NCBI GenBank assembly: GCA_036525795.1
Contig: DATCZS010000171.1
Coordinates: 1 to 29,295, forward strand
Direction: 5' to 3'
DNA from: DATCZS01 sp036525795
GTDB lineage: Bacteria > Actinomycetota > Acidimicrobiia > Spongiisociales > ZC4RG35
Length of the DNA: 29,295 nucleotides
In this document: positions 15,093 to 23,417 of the stretch, one piece after another
How positions within the stretch are numbered: position 1 is the stretch's first letter
Layout of the letters: every line of letters begins with the position of its first letter
The notes under the pieces: model-generated
The model's database searches: none
Told to the model about the DNA's origin: nothing
Seen by the model: only the letters and a program-made list of their open reading frames with translations
Program-made: the position numbers and the translations under genes

Positions 15093-16334
15093 ATGCCCCG
15101 CAAGACGGTCATTCTCACGACGCTGGCCCTCATCACCTCCGCCTGCCTGGCACAGCGCCCGCCTGAGCGCGCCGCACTCCCGGATGTGGCGACCGCCGTC
15201 ACCACCCCGCCTTCGTGCGCCCTCATCGCGGGACCGGCCGCCGGGGTCCACGTCCAAGACGTGTCGCCCGGTACGGCCTCGTTCGGGATCCTCGAACCCG
15301 GCGACGTCCTCGTCACCCTCGATGGAGCACCGCTGAATTCGACCGACGACCTCCTGGCCCGCCTGTCCGAGAAGAGCCCGGGTGACGCCGTCACCCTCGG
15401 TACCCGGCGCGGCGAGGATCGACTCGAGCTGTCCGTCACGCTCGGCCCCAATCCACAGAACCCCGATCGCCCGCTCATGGGGATCTCGATCACCACCCAG
15501 TTCGCAGAGGTTTCCCCTGGATCGGTCGAGACGCTGGACGATCCAGGCGAATTCGCCCGCATGGTGACCATCGACGATCGGGTCTTCGTGCTCGACCCCG
15601 CCACCGCCCGACTCGGGCTCACCGACTACCAGCCCTCCGAGACGTCGGCGCTGATGGTGGATGGGGTTCGCTACCGGATCGACACCGGAGGTACGGATGC
15701 GGCGATCCTCGACGAGTCCGGCCGCCCGGTCCCCATCTCCACCGGCGATGCCCCGCTCGCGCTTCTCGCGAGCTTCGGGCCCGATCTGTTCCTCGTGGCC
15801 GAACGAGCCGGCGAGAACGGCATCGCCGTTCCCGTGCTGATCCGGGCGTCGGCGCGGACCGGAACGGTGAAATGGGCGTGGGAGACCACCGAGACGGACG
15901 GGATCCCCGTGATGGCTGCGATCTCCCCGGATGGGTCGAAGACGCTGGTCGGACTGGTCGTCGAAGGAGCGACCGGGCCCGCGTACCGGGTGCTCGACGC
16001 CCGCACCGGGGCTCCGATCTCCCGGCCGGGAGCGCTGGCCCAGATCGAAGGAGGGGTGGCGTTCGGGTGGTTCGACAGCGACCGGCTGGTCGTCCAGACC
16101 GCCGAGACCGCCCCCTCTCTCCTGGAATTCCTCACGCTGGCATCAGAGCCGATCGCCCTTCCGCCCGGAACGGGAGAGGGAACCCGCCTGTGGGCGGCCG
16201 GTGACGGCGTCCACTTGCTCATCGATACGGGCCAGGTGTTCGGGCTGTTCGCCGTTGGCGAGGCGACCGAGATCAGACCGCTGGCGCGTCGATGCGAGGT
16301 CCGGTTCGTCGATCAGGTCGGTTCCGGAGCCTGA
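15093..16334 (+). CDS. Secreted PDZ-domain protein, probable lipoprotein
   Basis: A 413-residue exported protein. It starts with a short positive n-region and hydrophobic helix ending at Cys18 in a lipobox-like TSAC, so it is probably membrane-anchored outside the cytoplasm. Residues ~45-110 form a PDZ domain (AAGVHVQDVSPGTASFGILEPGDVLVTLDG, then a DAVTLGTRR strand). The rest, with repeated GT-K-W-style strands (TGTVKWAWETTETDG, AAISPDGSKTLVGLV), looks like a beta-propeller of PQQ/WD-like blades. No protease triad is seen, so it is not a DegP. Its function is probably scaffolding or ligand sensing, but unknown. It ends 6 bases from the convergent FtsH-like gene. Confidence 0.8.
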   Translation: MPRKTVILTTLALITSACLAQRPPERAALPDVATAVTTPPSCALIAGPAAGVHVQDVSPGTASFGILEPGDVLVTLDGAPLNSTDDLLARLSEKSPGDAVTLGTRRGEDRLELSVTLGPNPQNPDRPLMGISITTQFAEVSPGSVETLDDPGEFARMVTIDDRVFVLDPATARLGLTDYQPSETSALMVDGVRYRIDTGGTDAAILDESGRPVPISTGDAPLALLASFGPDLFLVAERAGENGIAVPVLIRASARTGTVKWAWETTETDGIPVMAAISPDGSKTLVGLVVEGATGPAYRVLDARTGAPISRPGALAQIEGGVAFGWFDSDRLVVQTAETAPSLLEFLTLASEPIALPPGTGEGTRLWAAGDGVHLLIDTGQVFGLFAVGEATEIRPLARRCEVRFVDQVGSGA

Positions 16335-16340
16335 GCTCGA

Positions 16341-18662
16341 TCAGTCGAGGTCCTGGTCGACTTCGGCGCCGCCGTCCACCGAGGTCGTGTGCGAATGCGA
16401 GCCCGCCGGCAGCCGGGCGAGCGCACTCAGCCGCCGCTCCTCCGCCGTCCGCTCGTCGACCGCACTCCAGCCCTTCGGCTCGCGCATGCTGCGCGCCCCG
16501 GGAGGGGAACCCATGATCTCGGAGACCTCGTCCCCGGAGATCGTCTTGCGCTCCTCGAGCACGGCTGCGAGGGCCAGCACCTGCTCACGATGCTCGTCGA
16601 GCAGGGCCCAGGCCCGCTGGTACAGCCCCTCGAGCCGCTCCTCGATCTGGTCGCGCCTCGAACGCAGAGCCGCCGAGGCCGGATTGCCGCTCTGGCCCAT
16701 CTCCGTCTGGTGCACGGTGTGCGAGACCAGGCCGTCGCCCATTCCCCACACCCCTTCCATGAAAGCGGCGACCGTCGTGGCGGAACGGAGATCTCCTGTG
16801 ACCCCGGACGAGTTGTCGTCTCCGAAGAACATCCGCTCACCGGCGAGCGACGCGAGCGAGACCATGATGTCGGTCTCGAACTCGCTCTTCCACTGGGTGA
16901 AACGATCCTCGGAGAGCAGGTTCTTCACCATGCCGCCGGTGTCTCCGTGACGCTCGATGGTCACGAGGTCGATGGCCATGTGGCGCCGCATCAGGTGGGC
17001 GACCACGGCATGGGATGCCTCGTGGATCGCCACTGCGTGGCGCTCGCGCTGGATGTACTCGGCATCCTCCGGCGGGCCGAGCTCCTTCAGGGCCTTCGCT
17101 CTCCAGATGTCCTGCCATTCGATGGCGTTCCGTCCGTCCCTGATCGCCTGGATCAGCGCCTCGTTGACGAGGTCCTTGATCTTGGCTCCCGAGTAGTAGG
17201 GGGTGACCACGGCGAGCTTCTCCACCTCCCCGGGGGTCAGCTCGTTCGAGACCTTGGCGAGGTATCCCTCCAGCGTGGCCCGCCGGCCCTCCTTCGACGG
17301 ATACCCGACCTTGAAGATGCGGTCGATCCGGCCCGGTCGCAACATCGCCTCGTCGAGCGCGTTGGGCATGTTCGTCGCCATGATGTGGAGGATGCGGTAC
17401 TTGGGTGGGGGCTTGGGGCGGAACCCGAGCATCTTCCGGAGGCGGTTGAAGAGCCCCCGCGGCTTGGTCAGACCGTTCATCTCGGTGAGCAGCGCCTGCA
17501 GCGTCCCCATGCCGCCGCCACCGCCCATCCCGGCCATGATCACCCGATCCTTCAGGGAACGCCGGGGCGCCTCGTCGGTCTGCTGCTCGACCCCCATGTC
17601 GTCGAGCAGCGCCCCCAGGGTCTGCGGGCTCAGATACGAGTAGCCGTTGCATCCGAACCGGGCGGCGAGCGCGGCGTTCGGTTGGGCCATGCCGGGCATG
17701 CCCAGACCCGTCAGGGAGCCGCGCGAACCGAGCGAATCGGCCTCGTCGAAGAACACGATCACACCGCCGTGGCGCAGACTGAGCTTGCGCAGCTTTCGAT
17801 AGAGCGACTTCACCTTGATGATGCCGACGCCCATGAACATGTTGATGAAGGCGCCGGGATCGACGAACACGAACGGCCGGCCGGTCTCGCCCGCAACGGC
17901 CTCGGCCATCAGCGTCTTCCCGGTCCCCGGAGGCCCCCAGAGCAGGATCCCGCCCGGGATGTAGCCGCCCTTCGCCTCGATCTCGTCCGGACGCTCGAGG
18001 AACGCGATGTTCTCCCGGAGCAGGGCGAGCACGTGGTCCTGGCCCCACACGTCTGAGAACCGGGTCTTGATCTCCTCCGGCATGACGGTGTCGACTCCGC
18101 CACGAGAGAGGAACCAGAACAGGAAGCCGAACTGCCCGACGATGATGAACAGGTAGACGGCAAACTGGAGGATGAACGGGATGACCTCCATGGCGAGCGC
18201 CGGCGCCTGGGTCACGGCCTCCAAGGGGGACGAGACCTGATCCAACAGCGCGTCCGCCACCACCGCGTAGACGGTGACGAACACCAGCCACCGGATCATC
18301 CGCCCGACCCGGAACCGCGTCCACGGCTTGAAGCGACGGGTCAGCAGCCGCTCGAAACCTCCGAACACGCCGTCGGTGAAGAAGGTGTGGTAGCGCGGGC
18401 TCCGCTCGGAGATCAGGTAGTGGAGCTGGCGCAGAAGTTCCAGGGCCCCGAAGACCGCCACCGTGCGGCCGCCGGCGGATCCGAAGAACTCGGCCAGAGC
18501 CGCCGCCAGCGGCACGAACGGAGGGTTGACCTGGCTACCGACCGACACGACCACGACGACGACCGCCAGCAACAGGAACTTGATCCGATCCCAGCTGTCG
18601 GCCCTCCGGCGGGCGGACCGCTGCACCCGCTCGTTGCTCAGCCCCTCGTGTTCACGAGCCAT
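16341..18662 (-). CDS. Divergent FtsH-like membrane AAA+ zinc protease
   Basis: A 773-residue ATP-dependent membrane protease. The N-terminal ~190 residues hold three or four hydrophobic segments (about 29-58, 124-140, 160-186). The AAA+ domain follows with Walker A GPPGTGKT (243-250), pore loop FINMFMGVG, Walker B VIVFFDEAD (301-309), and a second region of homology with the arginine pair LRPGRIDR (441-448). The peptidase has HEASH (547-551) and the third zinc ligand in VTGDLRSATT (D624). All catalytic residues are present. It differs from housekeeping FtsH by an extra ~75-residue insertion after Walker B (about 315-390, with a Gly-Met run) and a second insert at 399-421. The ATG at 18662 overlaps the upstream lipoprotein gene by 25 bases, and a GAGGAG ribosome site lies upstream. 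Confidence 0.9.
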   Translation of the reverse strand: MAREHEGLSNERVQRSARRRADSWDRIKFLLLAVVVVVVSVGSQVNPPFVPLAAALAEFFGSAGGRTVAVFGALELLRQLHYLISERSPRYHTFFTDGVFGGFERLLTRRFKPWTRFRVGRMIRWLVFVTVYAVVADALLDQVSSPLEAVTQAPALAMEVIPFILQFAVYLFIIVGQFGFLFWFLSRGGVDTVMPEEIKTRFSDVWGQDHVLALLRENIAFLERPDEIEAKGGYIPGGILLWGPPGTGKTLMAEAVAGETGRPFVFVDPGAFINMFMGVGIIKVKSLYRKLRKLSLRHGGVIVFFDEADSLGSRGSLTGLGMPGMAQPNAALAARFGCNGYSYLSPQTLGALLDDMGVEQQTDEAPRRSLKDRVIMAGMGGGGGMGTLQALLTEMNGLTKPRGLFNRLRKMLGFRPKPPPKYRILHIMATNMPNALDEAMLRPGRIDRIFKVGYPSKEGRRATLEGYLAKVSNELTPGEVEKLAVVTPYYSGAKIKDLVNEALIQAIRDGRNAIEWQDIWRAKALKELGPPEDAEYIQRERHAVAIHEASHAVVAHLMRRHMAIDLVTIERHGDTGGMVKNLLSEDRFTQWKSEFETDIMVSLASLAGERMFFGDDNSSGVTGDLRSATTVAAFMEGVWGMGDGLVSHTVHQTEMGQSGNPASAALRSRRDQIEERLEGLYQRAWALLDEHREQVLALAAVLEERKTISGDEVSEIMGSPPGARSMREPKGWSAVDERTAEERRLSALARLPAGSHSHTTSVDGGAEVDQDLD

Positions 18663-19282
18663 GAATCAACCAACTCCTCGATCGTGGCCTGATTGGCGAC
18701 GAAGCAGTCCTGCGAGCATCCGGCCACGATGGAGTACATCTGCCGGTCGTCTGCGTCGGTCACCGAGATGAGGTAGGCCACCCCCACCTCTTCGGTGCCC
18801 GGTTGCTGGTAGGCGACGAGAAGACGCACACCGTCGAACCCGTTCCCGAAGCTGAAATCCTCTTTCGTGATCTCCTGGGAATTGCCCATGCTCCGGTATG
18901 GCAGCACGGACTGGGTCAGGAGGTTGCGGGAGACGAAGTCGCGTTCGTCTGTCCCGATCGACCGGATGGTGAGCGCACCGACCGGGAACGTGGCGCCGGC
19001 GAGGTCGTCGCTCACCTTGGAGATGTCCTTCACCGGAGCGGCATCGAACACCACGGTCGAGATCGCCGGCAGCTGGATCGAGTCGACGGCATTGACGAAC
19101 GGGACTTCGGACAGCCCTGCGAGCTCGTCGAGCTCGTACAGGTTCCAGTCCGCCGGAATCGAGAAGAGTGCCCGATTGCCGGGATCCGTGTAGGTGATCC
19201 GCCCGCCGTCATCCGCCCCGGTGCAGGCCGCGGCGAGCAGGGCGACGGCGAGCAGCGGAAGGACGTTTCGGAGGCGTGACAT
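18638..19282 (-). CDS. Lipoprotein of unknown function, co-transcribed with FtsH-like protease
   Basis: A 214-residue protein with an n-region, a hydrophobic helix (VLPLLAVALLAAAC, Cys20 as lipidation site) and a globular extracytoplasmic part. The mature part opens with YTDPGNRALFSIPADWNLYEL and ends with MYSIVAGCSQDCFVANQATIEELVDSW, an arrangement seen in PsbP/DUF1795-like domains, though that resemblance is weak. The Cys pair in GCSQDC may form a disulfide. The ATG at 19282 follows a TATGCT box by 22 bases. Because it overlaps the protease gene by 25 bases, it may be a partner or substrate adaptor of that protease; this is inference from context. Confidence 0.8.
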   Translation of the reverse strand: MSRLRNVLPLLAVALLAAACTGADDGGRITYTDPGNRALFSIPADWNLYELDELAGLSEVPFVNAVDSIQLPAISTVVFDAAPVKDISKVSDDLAGATFPVGALTIRSIGTDERDFVSRNLLTQSVLPYRSMGNSQEITKEDFSFGNGFDGVRLLVAYQQPGTEEVGVAYLISVTDADDRQMYSIVAGCSQDCFVANQATIEELVDSWLVNTRG

Positions 19283-19304
19283 CTGTGGCTGTGAAGGTCG
19301 GGAC

Positions 19305-19310
19305 AGCATA
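19305..19310 (-). promoter_or_regulatory. -10 box TATGCT of lipoprotein-protease operon
   Basis: TATGCT on the minus strand is 22 bases before the ATG at 19282, giving a leader of about 15 bases. An in-frame ATG inside the box itself would add nine residues but would not be transcribed. Confidence 0.45.
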
Positions 19311-19340
19311 GGTGGCTGCCAGGCCTTTCGACGTCCGTGC

Positions 19341-20546
19341 TCAGCGCCGCGGCACGAGACGGAACACATCCTCCGGCGTGAGGACGTACACCTCACCAGA
19401 CCCGTCGATCCCGAAGGAGACGACCGATCCGGGCACGCCGGTGTCTGCGGTCCAGTCGCCGGGATCCACCGCTTCGGATCCATCCCAGCGGAAGCTGCGC
19501 AGCCATCCGCCGCAGTAGTCCGAGTAGAGGTAGTGACCGGTGAGTTCGGGGATGGCAGCTCCCCTGTACACCACGCCGCCCGTGATCGAACAGGTCCCGG
19601 CGTCTCCGTGCTCCACCTCGATCACCGGCAGGGTCATGCCGGCCACCTCGCACCCTCCCCGCAGGTAGCAGTGGGACGCCTCGGTGATCGGCCACCCGAA
19701 GTCGAAACCGGCCGGGTCGAAGGCCACGACGTCGATCTCCTCGTATCTGCCCTGGCCGACGTCGCCGACATACAGGCTGTCGCCGTCGAACCAGAACCGC
19801 CAGGGGTTGCGGAGACCGTGTGACCACAGCGCCGCCTCGCCGGTGGTGGTGTCGATCCCGACGATCCCGCCCAGCAGGGTGTCGGTGTTCTGGCCGTTGC
19901 CGAACCGGTCACCGGCGCCGCCCCCATCTCCCAGCCCCACGTACAGCCTCCCGTCCGGGCCGAACTGGATCATCCCTCCGTTGTGATTCGGGGCGGGCTG
20001 GTCGAGACGCAACAGCACACGCTCCTCGAACCCGGTCGACGCCAACCGGACCTCGGACACCACGGTGTCTCCGTCGGAGGCCGAGTAGTGCACATAGACC
20101 ACCTCGGGGTCTTGGGGCGACAACTCCATGCCGAGGAAGCCCTGCTCTCCCCGGTTCCGGACCTGAGCGGACAGATCGAGCACCGGCACGGCCGACAGAC
20201 CGTCCCCTGACATCTTCCACACCTTCCCGTCTTTGGTGGCGATCCAGCTCTCATCCGACCCGGGACGGGCGGTCATCACGATCGGGAACGTCAGACCGAG
20301 TGCGAGCGGCTCATATCCGAGACCCTTGAGCTCGGCACGAGTGGTGGTCGTCTGCTGCGGGCGCGACGGAGGCGTCCGGGCGCTCGTCGCCGAGGTGGCG
20401 GTGTCCGGGCTGGTGGGTGCCCGGTTCGCGGTCGCAGGGTCGGAGCCGGCCGGCGACGCCGTGGTCGCCCCCTCCCCTGCCCCCTGGGCGCACCCGGCGA
20501 CGAGCACAACGAGGGCGACGGACGCGATCGAGACCCGGCGGCGCAT
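19341..20546 (-). CDS. PQQ-dependent sugar dehydrogenase-like lipoprotein
   Basis: A 401-residue secreted six-bladed beta-propeller of the glucose/sorbosone (aldose sugar) dehydrogenase family. A signal sequence ends in the lipobox VLVAGC. It is followed by a ~50-residue Ser/Thr/Pro linker, then the catalytic domain. Hallmarks are RGEQGFLGMELSPQ, NHNGGMIQFGPDGRLYVGLGDGG with the catalytic His, HGLRNPWRFWFD, and VGDVGQGRYEEID near the PQQ-binding face. The end GSVVSFGIDGSGEVYVLT closes the propeller. It oxidises sugars or sugar alcohols with PQQ, with unknown substrate. The ATG at 20546 is preceded by TAGCGT with a 7-base spacer. A longer frame adds only three residues. Confidence 0.9.
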   Translation of the reverse strand: MRRRVSIASVALVVLVAGCAQGAGEGATTASPAGSDPATANRAPTSPDTATSATSARTPPSRPQQTTTTRAELKGLGYEPLALGLTFPIVMTARPGSDESWIATKDGKVWKMSGDGLSAVPVLDLSAQVRNRGEQGFLGMELSPQDPEVVYVHYSASDGDTVVSEVRLASTGFEERVLLRLDQPAPNHNGGMIQFGPDGRLYVGLGDGGGAGDRFGNGQNTDTLLGGIVGIDTTTGEAALWSHGLRNPWRFWFDGDSLYVGDVGQGRYEEIDVVAFDPAGFDFGWPITEASHCYLRGGCEVAGMTLPVIEVEHGDAGTCSITGGVVYRGAAIPELTGHYLYSDYCGGWLRSFRWDGSEAVDPGDWTADTGVPGSVVSFGIDGSGEVYVLTPEDVFRLVPRR

Positions 20547-20553
20547 GCCGGAC

Positions 20554-20559
20554 ACGCTA
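20554..20559 (-). promoter_or_regulatory. -10 box TAGCGT of sugar dehydrogenase gene
   Basis: TAGCGT on the minus strand is 7 bases before the ATG at 20546, the same hexamer as for the MaoC-like gene at 1181. Confidence 0.55.
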
Positions 20560-20593
20560 CCGACCGGCCTGAGCTAGACGCCCCCTCCCGGGC

Positions 20594-21388
20594 TCACCTG
20601 CCGACGATCGTGACGGAACCCGCCGAGGTCTCCGCCACGATTCGGGCGTCCGCGGACGGATCGGTGGGGATCCCCACGTTCACCTCCCCGATGGAGCTGT
20701 CCGCATCCACGTCGTACGGTCCTCCCGGGACCGCGATCCTCACGTTGCCGGCACTGGTGGTCGCCTCGACGTACTCGATCTCCCGTTCGAAACCGAGGTC
20801 GATGTTGCCCGCAGACGACGATGCCTCGATCCGCCGGGTCTCGAGCGAGACCCCCTCGACGTTGCCGGCGGACGTCTCCACCTGGGCGGCGCCGGTCAGA
20901 CCGAACAGGATCACATTGCCGGCGCTGGTGTCGGCGACGACCTCGCCGCCGAGCCGATCGACGTTGATATTGCCGGCCGACGTCGAGAGATCGACGGCCA
21001 CACCGCGGGGAGCGCTGATCTCGAAGTCGACCGAACAGCGGGTCGACAGCATGGGGCAATCGGCCTCCAGTACGAGCGTCCCGCCCCGGACCGTCCGACT
21101 CACCTCCGGCTGGGATCTCCCGGCCCTCACCGTCTGGACGTAGGAGGTCTCGGTCAGGTCCGACCCGGTCACGGTGATGTTCCCGGCGTCGCTGCGAACC
21201 TCGATCGAGGCGATCGCCTCGGTGATCACGAACTGGTCGGACTCGGTGGTCGTCTCGCCTTCGACCAGTCCGACCGACCACCAGGCGATCGCGAGCAACA
21301 CGATCAGCACGATTCCCAAGACGGTCCACATCCGACCGGGTGCCGACCTTCGGGGGGTCGTCACCTCGCGATCGATCACATTCGTCAT
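20594..21388 (-). CDS. DUF4097-type membrane-anchored beta-repeat protein
   Basis: A 264-residue protein with a cytoplasmic basic tail, one transmembrane helix (about 21-42) and an extracytoplasmic beta-solenoid. The motif SAGN recurs at 137, 155, 173, 192 and 212, then SAGS at 255, with a period of 18-20 residues. This is one turn each of a right-handed beta-helix as in DUF4097/adhesin-like repeats. Cys111 and Cys118 may pair. The function is unknown; relatives are often encoded with PspC or anti-sigma-like genes, not seen here. The ATG at 21388 is chosen over the GTG two codons upstream because a GAGGGG ribosome site sits 5 bases before it. Confidence 0.88.
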   Translation of the reverse strand: MTNVIDREVTTPRRSAPGRMWTVLGIVLIVLLAIAWWSVGLVEGETTTESDQFVITEAIASIEVRSDAGNITVTGSDLTETSYVQTVRAGRSQPEVSRTVRGGTLVLEADCPMLSTRCSVDFEISAPRGVAVDLSTSAGNINVDRLGGEVVADTSAGNVILFGLTGAAQVETSAGNVEGVSLETRRIEASSSAGNIDLGFEREIEYVEATTSAGNVRIAVPGGPYDVDADSSIGEVNVGIPTDPSADARIVAETSAGSVTIVGR

Positions 21389-21393
21389 GTTCA

Positions 21394-21399
21394 CCCCTC
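21394..21399 (-). promoter_or_regulatory. Shine-Dalgarno GAGGGG of DUF4097 gene
   Basis: GAGGGG lies 5 bases before the ATG at 21388. It decides the start and marks one of the few clearly leadered genes of the window. Confidence 0.6.
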
Positions 21400-21501
21400 T
21401 CGTTGCTCCCGATCATCCCGGGAACACCCCTGTGGCCTCCAGAGGACAACGGCGGGTCCGAACCGAACCCGCTGCCGCCGTCACGGCGGGCACCCGATCC
21501 G

Positions 21502-21507
21502 TAGGAT
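21502..21507 (+). promoter_or_regulatory. -10 box TAGGAT of MFS gene
   Basis: TAGGAT is exactly 6 bases upstream of the GTG at 21514, predicting transcription from the start codon. Confidence 0.55.
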
Positions 21508-21513
21508 GCCGGT

Positions 21514-23055
21514 GTGACGGACTCGACCCCCATCAAGAACGACAGACGCACCATCTTCGGGTGGGCGATGTACGACTGGGCCAACTCGGCCTACTCGACG
21601 GTGATCGCAGGAGCGATCCTGCCCGCCTACTTCGCCTCCGAGGTGGTCGGCGACGACGGGTGGAACGGGCGTTCCGGCGAGACGCTGTGGGCGCTCACGC
21701 TCGGCCTGGGAACGCTGCTGCTGTTCCTGGCGATGCCCGTGTTCGGTGCCATCGCCGACTTCTCGGCTGCCAAGCTCCGGTTCCTGCGGGCATTCGCGTA
21801 CGGCGGGTCGCTGTTCACGACGGCGCTGTTCTTCGCAGCCTCGGGGGACGTGCTGTTCACATTGGGGTTCTTCCTCCTGGCCCAGATCGGGTTCGTCGGG
21901 GCCAACGTGTTCTACGACGGGTTCCTGCCTGATATCACGACACCGGACACGATCGACCGGGTGAGCTCCCGCGGATTCGCCGTCGGCTACGTGGGCGGTG
22001 GGATCTACCTTGCGATCGTCTTCGCCGCGATCCAGCTGGCATCCGACGGCGCTCTGTGGGCGCGGATCGGCATCGGAGGCACCGGACTCTGGTGGGCCGG
22101 CTTCTCTGCATTCGCCTTCTCCCGGCTCCGTGAGAGCGGCGAGGCCGACGCGCTCCCCGAGGAGGTCCGGGTGCCTCGGGCGCTCGTCAACGGCGTGATC
22201 GCCGTTTCGATCGTCCTCGTTGCCGGCATCGCCGCCCTGGTCGTGGCGCTGACCGGCGACGGGTCTCCGGTGGTGTTCGACCTCCTGCTCGGAGTGTTCA
22301 TGCTCGTGCTGGTGGGCACCGTGGTCTCGATCGCCCTCCGGCTGAACAGGAGAGACGAACGCCACGTGGTTGCCCGCCGTCCGATGGCCAAGATCGCGGG
22401 GATCGGGTTCACGCGGACGTTCGAAACCGCAGCCCGGTTGCGGAGGTTTCCCCAGCTCCTGTTGTTCGTGCTGGCGTACATGTTCTACAACGACGGCGTC
22501 CAGACCACGATCAACGTCTCGGCGGTGTACGCATCAGACACCCTCGACCTCGACACGACCGCCATCGCCCTCACGTTTCTCATCGTGCAGTTCGTGGCCT
22601 TCGGCGGCGCCCTGCTCTTCGGCTGGATGGCCGATCGCCTCGACATCCGACGGGCGATCCAGCTGAATCTGACGGTGTGGGTCGTCGTGGCCGTCGTCGC
22701 CTACTTCCTGCCCGCCGGCGAGGCCATCCCCTTCATGGCGACCGGCGTGGTCATCGGCCTTGTGCTCGGTGGGATCCAGGCGCTGAGCCGCAGCCTCTAC
22801 GGCTCGATGATCCCCGAGGAGGCATCCGCCGAGTTCTACGGCTTCTACTCGGTCTTCTCCAAGTTCTCGGCCGTGTGGGGCCCGCTCATCTTCGCGGTCG
22901 TCGGATCCACCACAGGATCAGGGCGACCGGCCATCCTGTCGATCGTCCTCTTCTTCACGGTGGGCTTCATCCTGTTCTCCCGGGTGGACATCGCCGAGGC
23001 GCGGCGTTCCAAGGAACGCTGGCACTTCGAAGGAGCCGAGGCGTCGGCGGACTGA
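21514..23055 (+). CDS. MFS transporter, UMF1/Atg22-like
   Basis: A 513-residue inner-membrane carrier with about twelve helices. The N-terminal WAMYDWANSAYSTVI is the signature of the UMF1 family (vacuole effluxer Atg22-like), and the second half contains MFYNDGVQTTINVSAVYAS and the MFS loop GWMADRLDIRRA. GGIQALSRSLYGSMIPEEASAEFYGFYSVFSKFSAVWGP is also strongly conserved in the family. Atg22 exports amino acids in yeast, but bacterial substrates are largely unknown. The GTG start follows a TAGGAT box. A 16-base gap separates it from the LapA-like gene, which has its own box. Confidence 0.93.
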   Translation: MTDSTPIKNDRRTIFGWAMYDWANSAYSTVIAGAILPAYFASEVVGDDGWNGRSGETLWALTLGLGTLLLFLAMPVFGAIADFSAAKLRFLRAFAYGGSLFTTALFFAASGDVLFTLGFFLLAQIGFVGANVFYDGFLPDITTPDTIDRVSSRGFAVGYVGGGIYLAIVFAAIQLASDGALWARIGIGGTGLWWAGFSAFAFSRLRESGEADALPEEVRVPRALVNGVIAVSIVLVAGIAALVVALTGDGSPVVFDLLLGVFMLVLVGTVVSIALRLNRRDERHVVARRPMAKIAGIGFTRTFETAARLRRFPQLLLFVLAYMFYNDGVQTTINVSAVYASDTLDLDTTAIALTFLIVQFVAFGGALLFGWMADRLDIRRAIQLNLTVWVVVAVVAYFLPAGEAIPFMATGVVIGLVLGGIQALSRSLYGSMIPEEASAEFYGFYSVFSKFSAVWGPLIFAVVGSTTGSGRPAILSIVLFFTVGFILFSRVDIAEARRSKERWHFEGAEASAD

Positions 23056-23059
23056 CCCG

Positions 23060-23065
23060 TACACT
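23060..23065 (+). promoter_or_regulatory. -10 box TACACT of LapA-like gene
   Basis: TACACT starts 5 bases after the MFS stop codon and ends 6 bases before the ATG at 23072, so a second leaderless promoter is fitted into a 16-base gap. Confidence 0.55.
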
Positions 23066-23071
23066 TCGCTC

Positions 23072-23416
23072 ATGACAGAAGACATCGCCCCAACGCCGGA
23101 CGAGATCCCCACGGCCGACCAGCACGCCAAAGCGGGAGGAGAGAAGGTCGCAGGCGAAGCCGGCATCCCTTGGGGACTCGGCTCGTTCCTCGCCGTCGCC
23201 GTTCTCCTGGTGGTCTTCGCCGTGCAGAACACCCAGGACGTGGATCTTCGATTCCTCGGATGGGAGGGCCGGTTCCCGCTGGTCGTGATCATCGTCACCG
23301 TCGTGGTCGTCACCGTGGTGCTGGATGAGATCCTGGGCACGGTTCTCCGCCGACGCCGCGCGCGCAGACGCGCCGAGCGAGAAGAGCTGAAGCGGCTCCG
23401 CTCCCAACGGGGCTGA
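23072..23416 (+). CDS. LapA-domain (DUF1049-like) membrane protein
   Basis: A 114-residue protein with a charged N-terminal tail, two transmembrane helices (about 30-50 and 68-92) and a very basic C-terminus (RRRRARRRAEREELKRLR). Between the helices lies the LapA signature QNTQDVDLRFLGWEG. E. coli LapA (YciS) works with LapB in controlling lipopolysaccharide synthesis. In Gram-positive lineages the domain is common but its role is unknown, so no LPS function is implied. One base separates its stop codon from the GTG of the nuclease gene, indicating co-transcription. Confidence 0.87.
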   Translation: MTEDIAPTPDEIPTADQHAKAGGEKVAGEAGIPWGLGSFLAVAVLLVVFAVQNTQDVDLRFLGWEGRFPLVVIIVTVVVVTVVLDEILGTVLRRRRARRRAEREELKRLRSQRG

Positions 23417-23417
23417 G

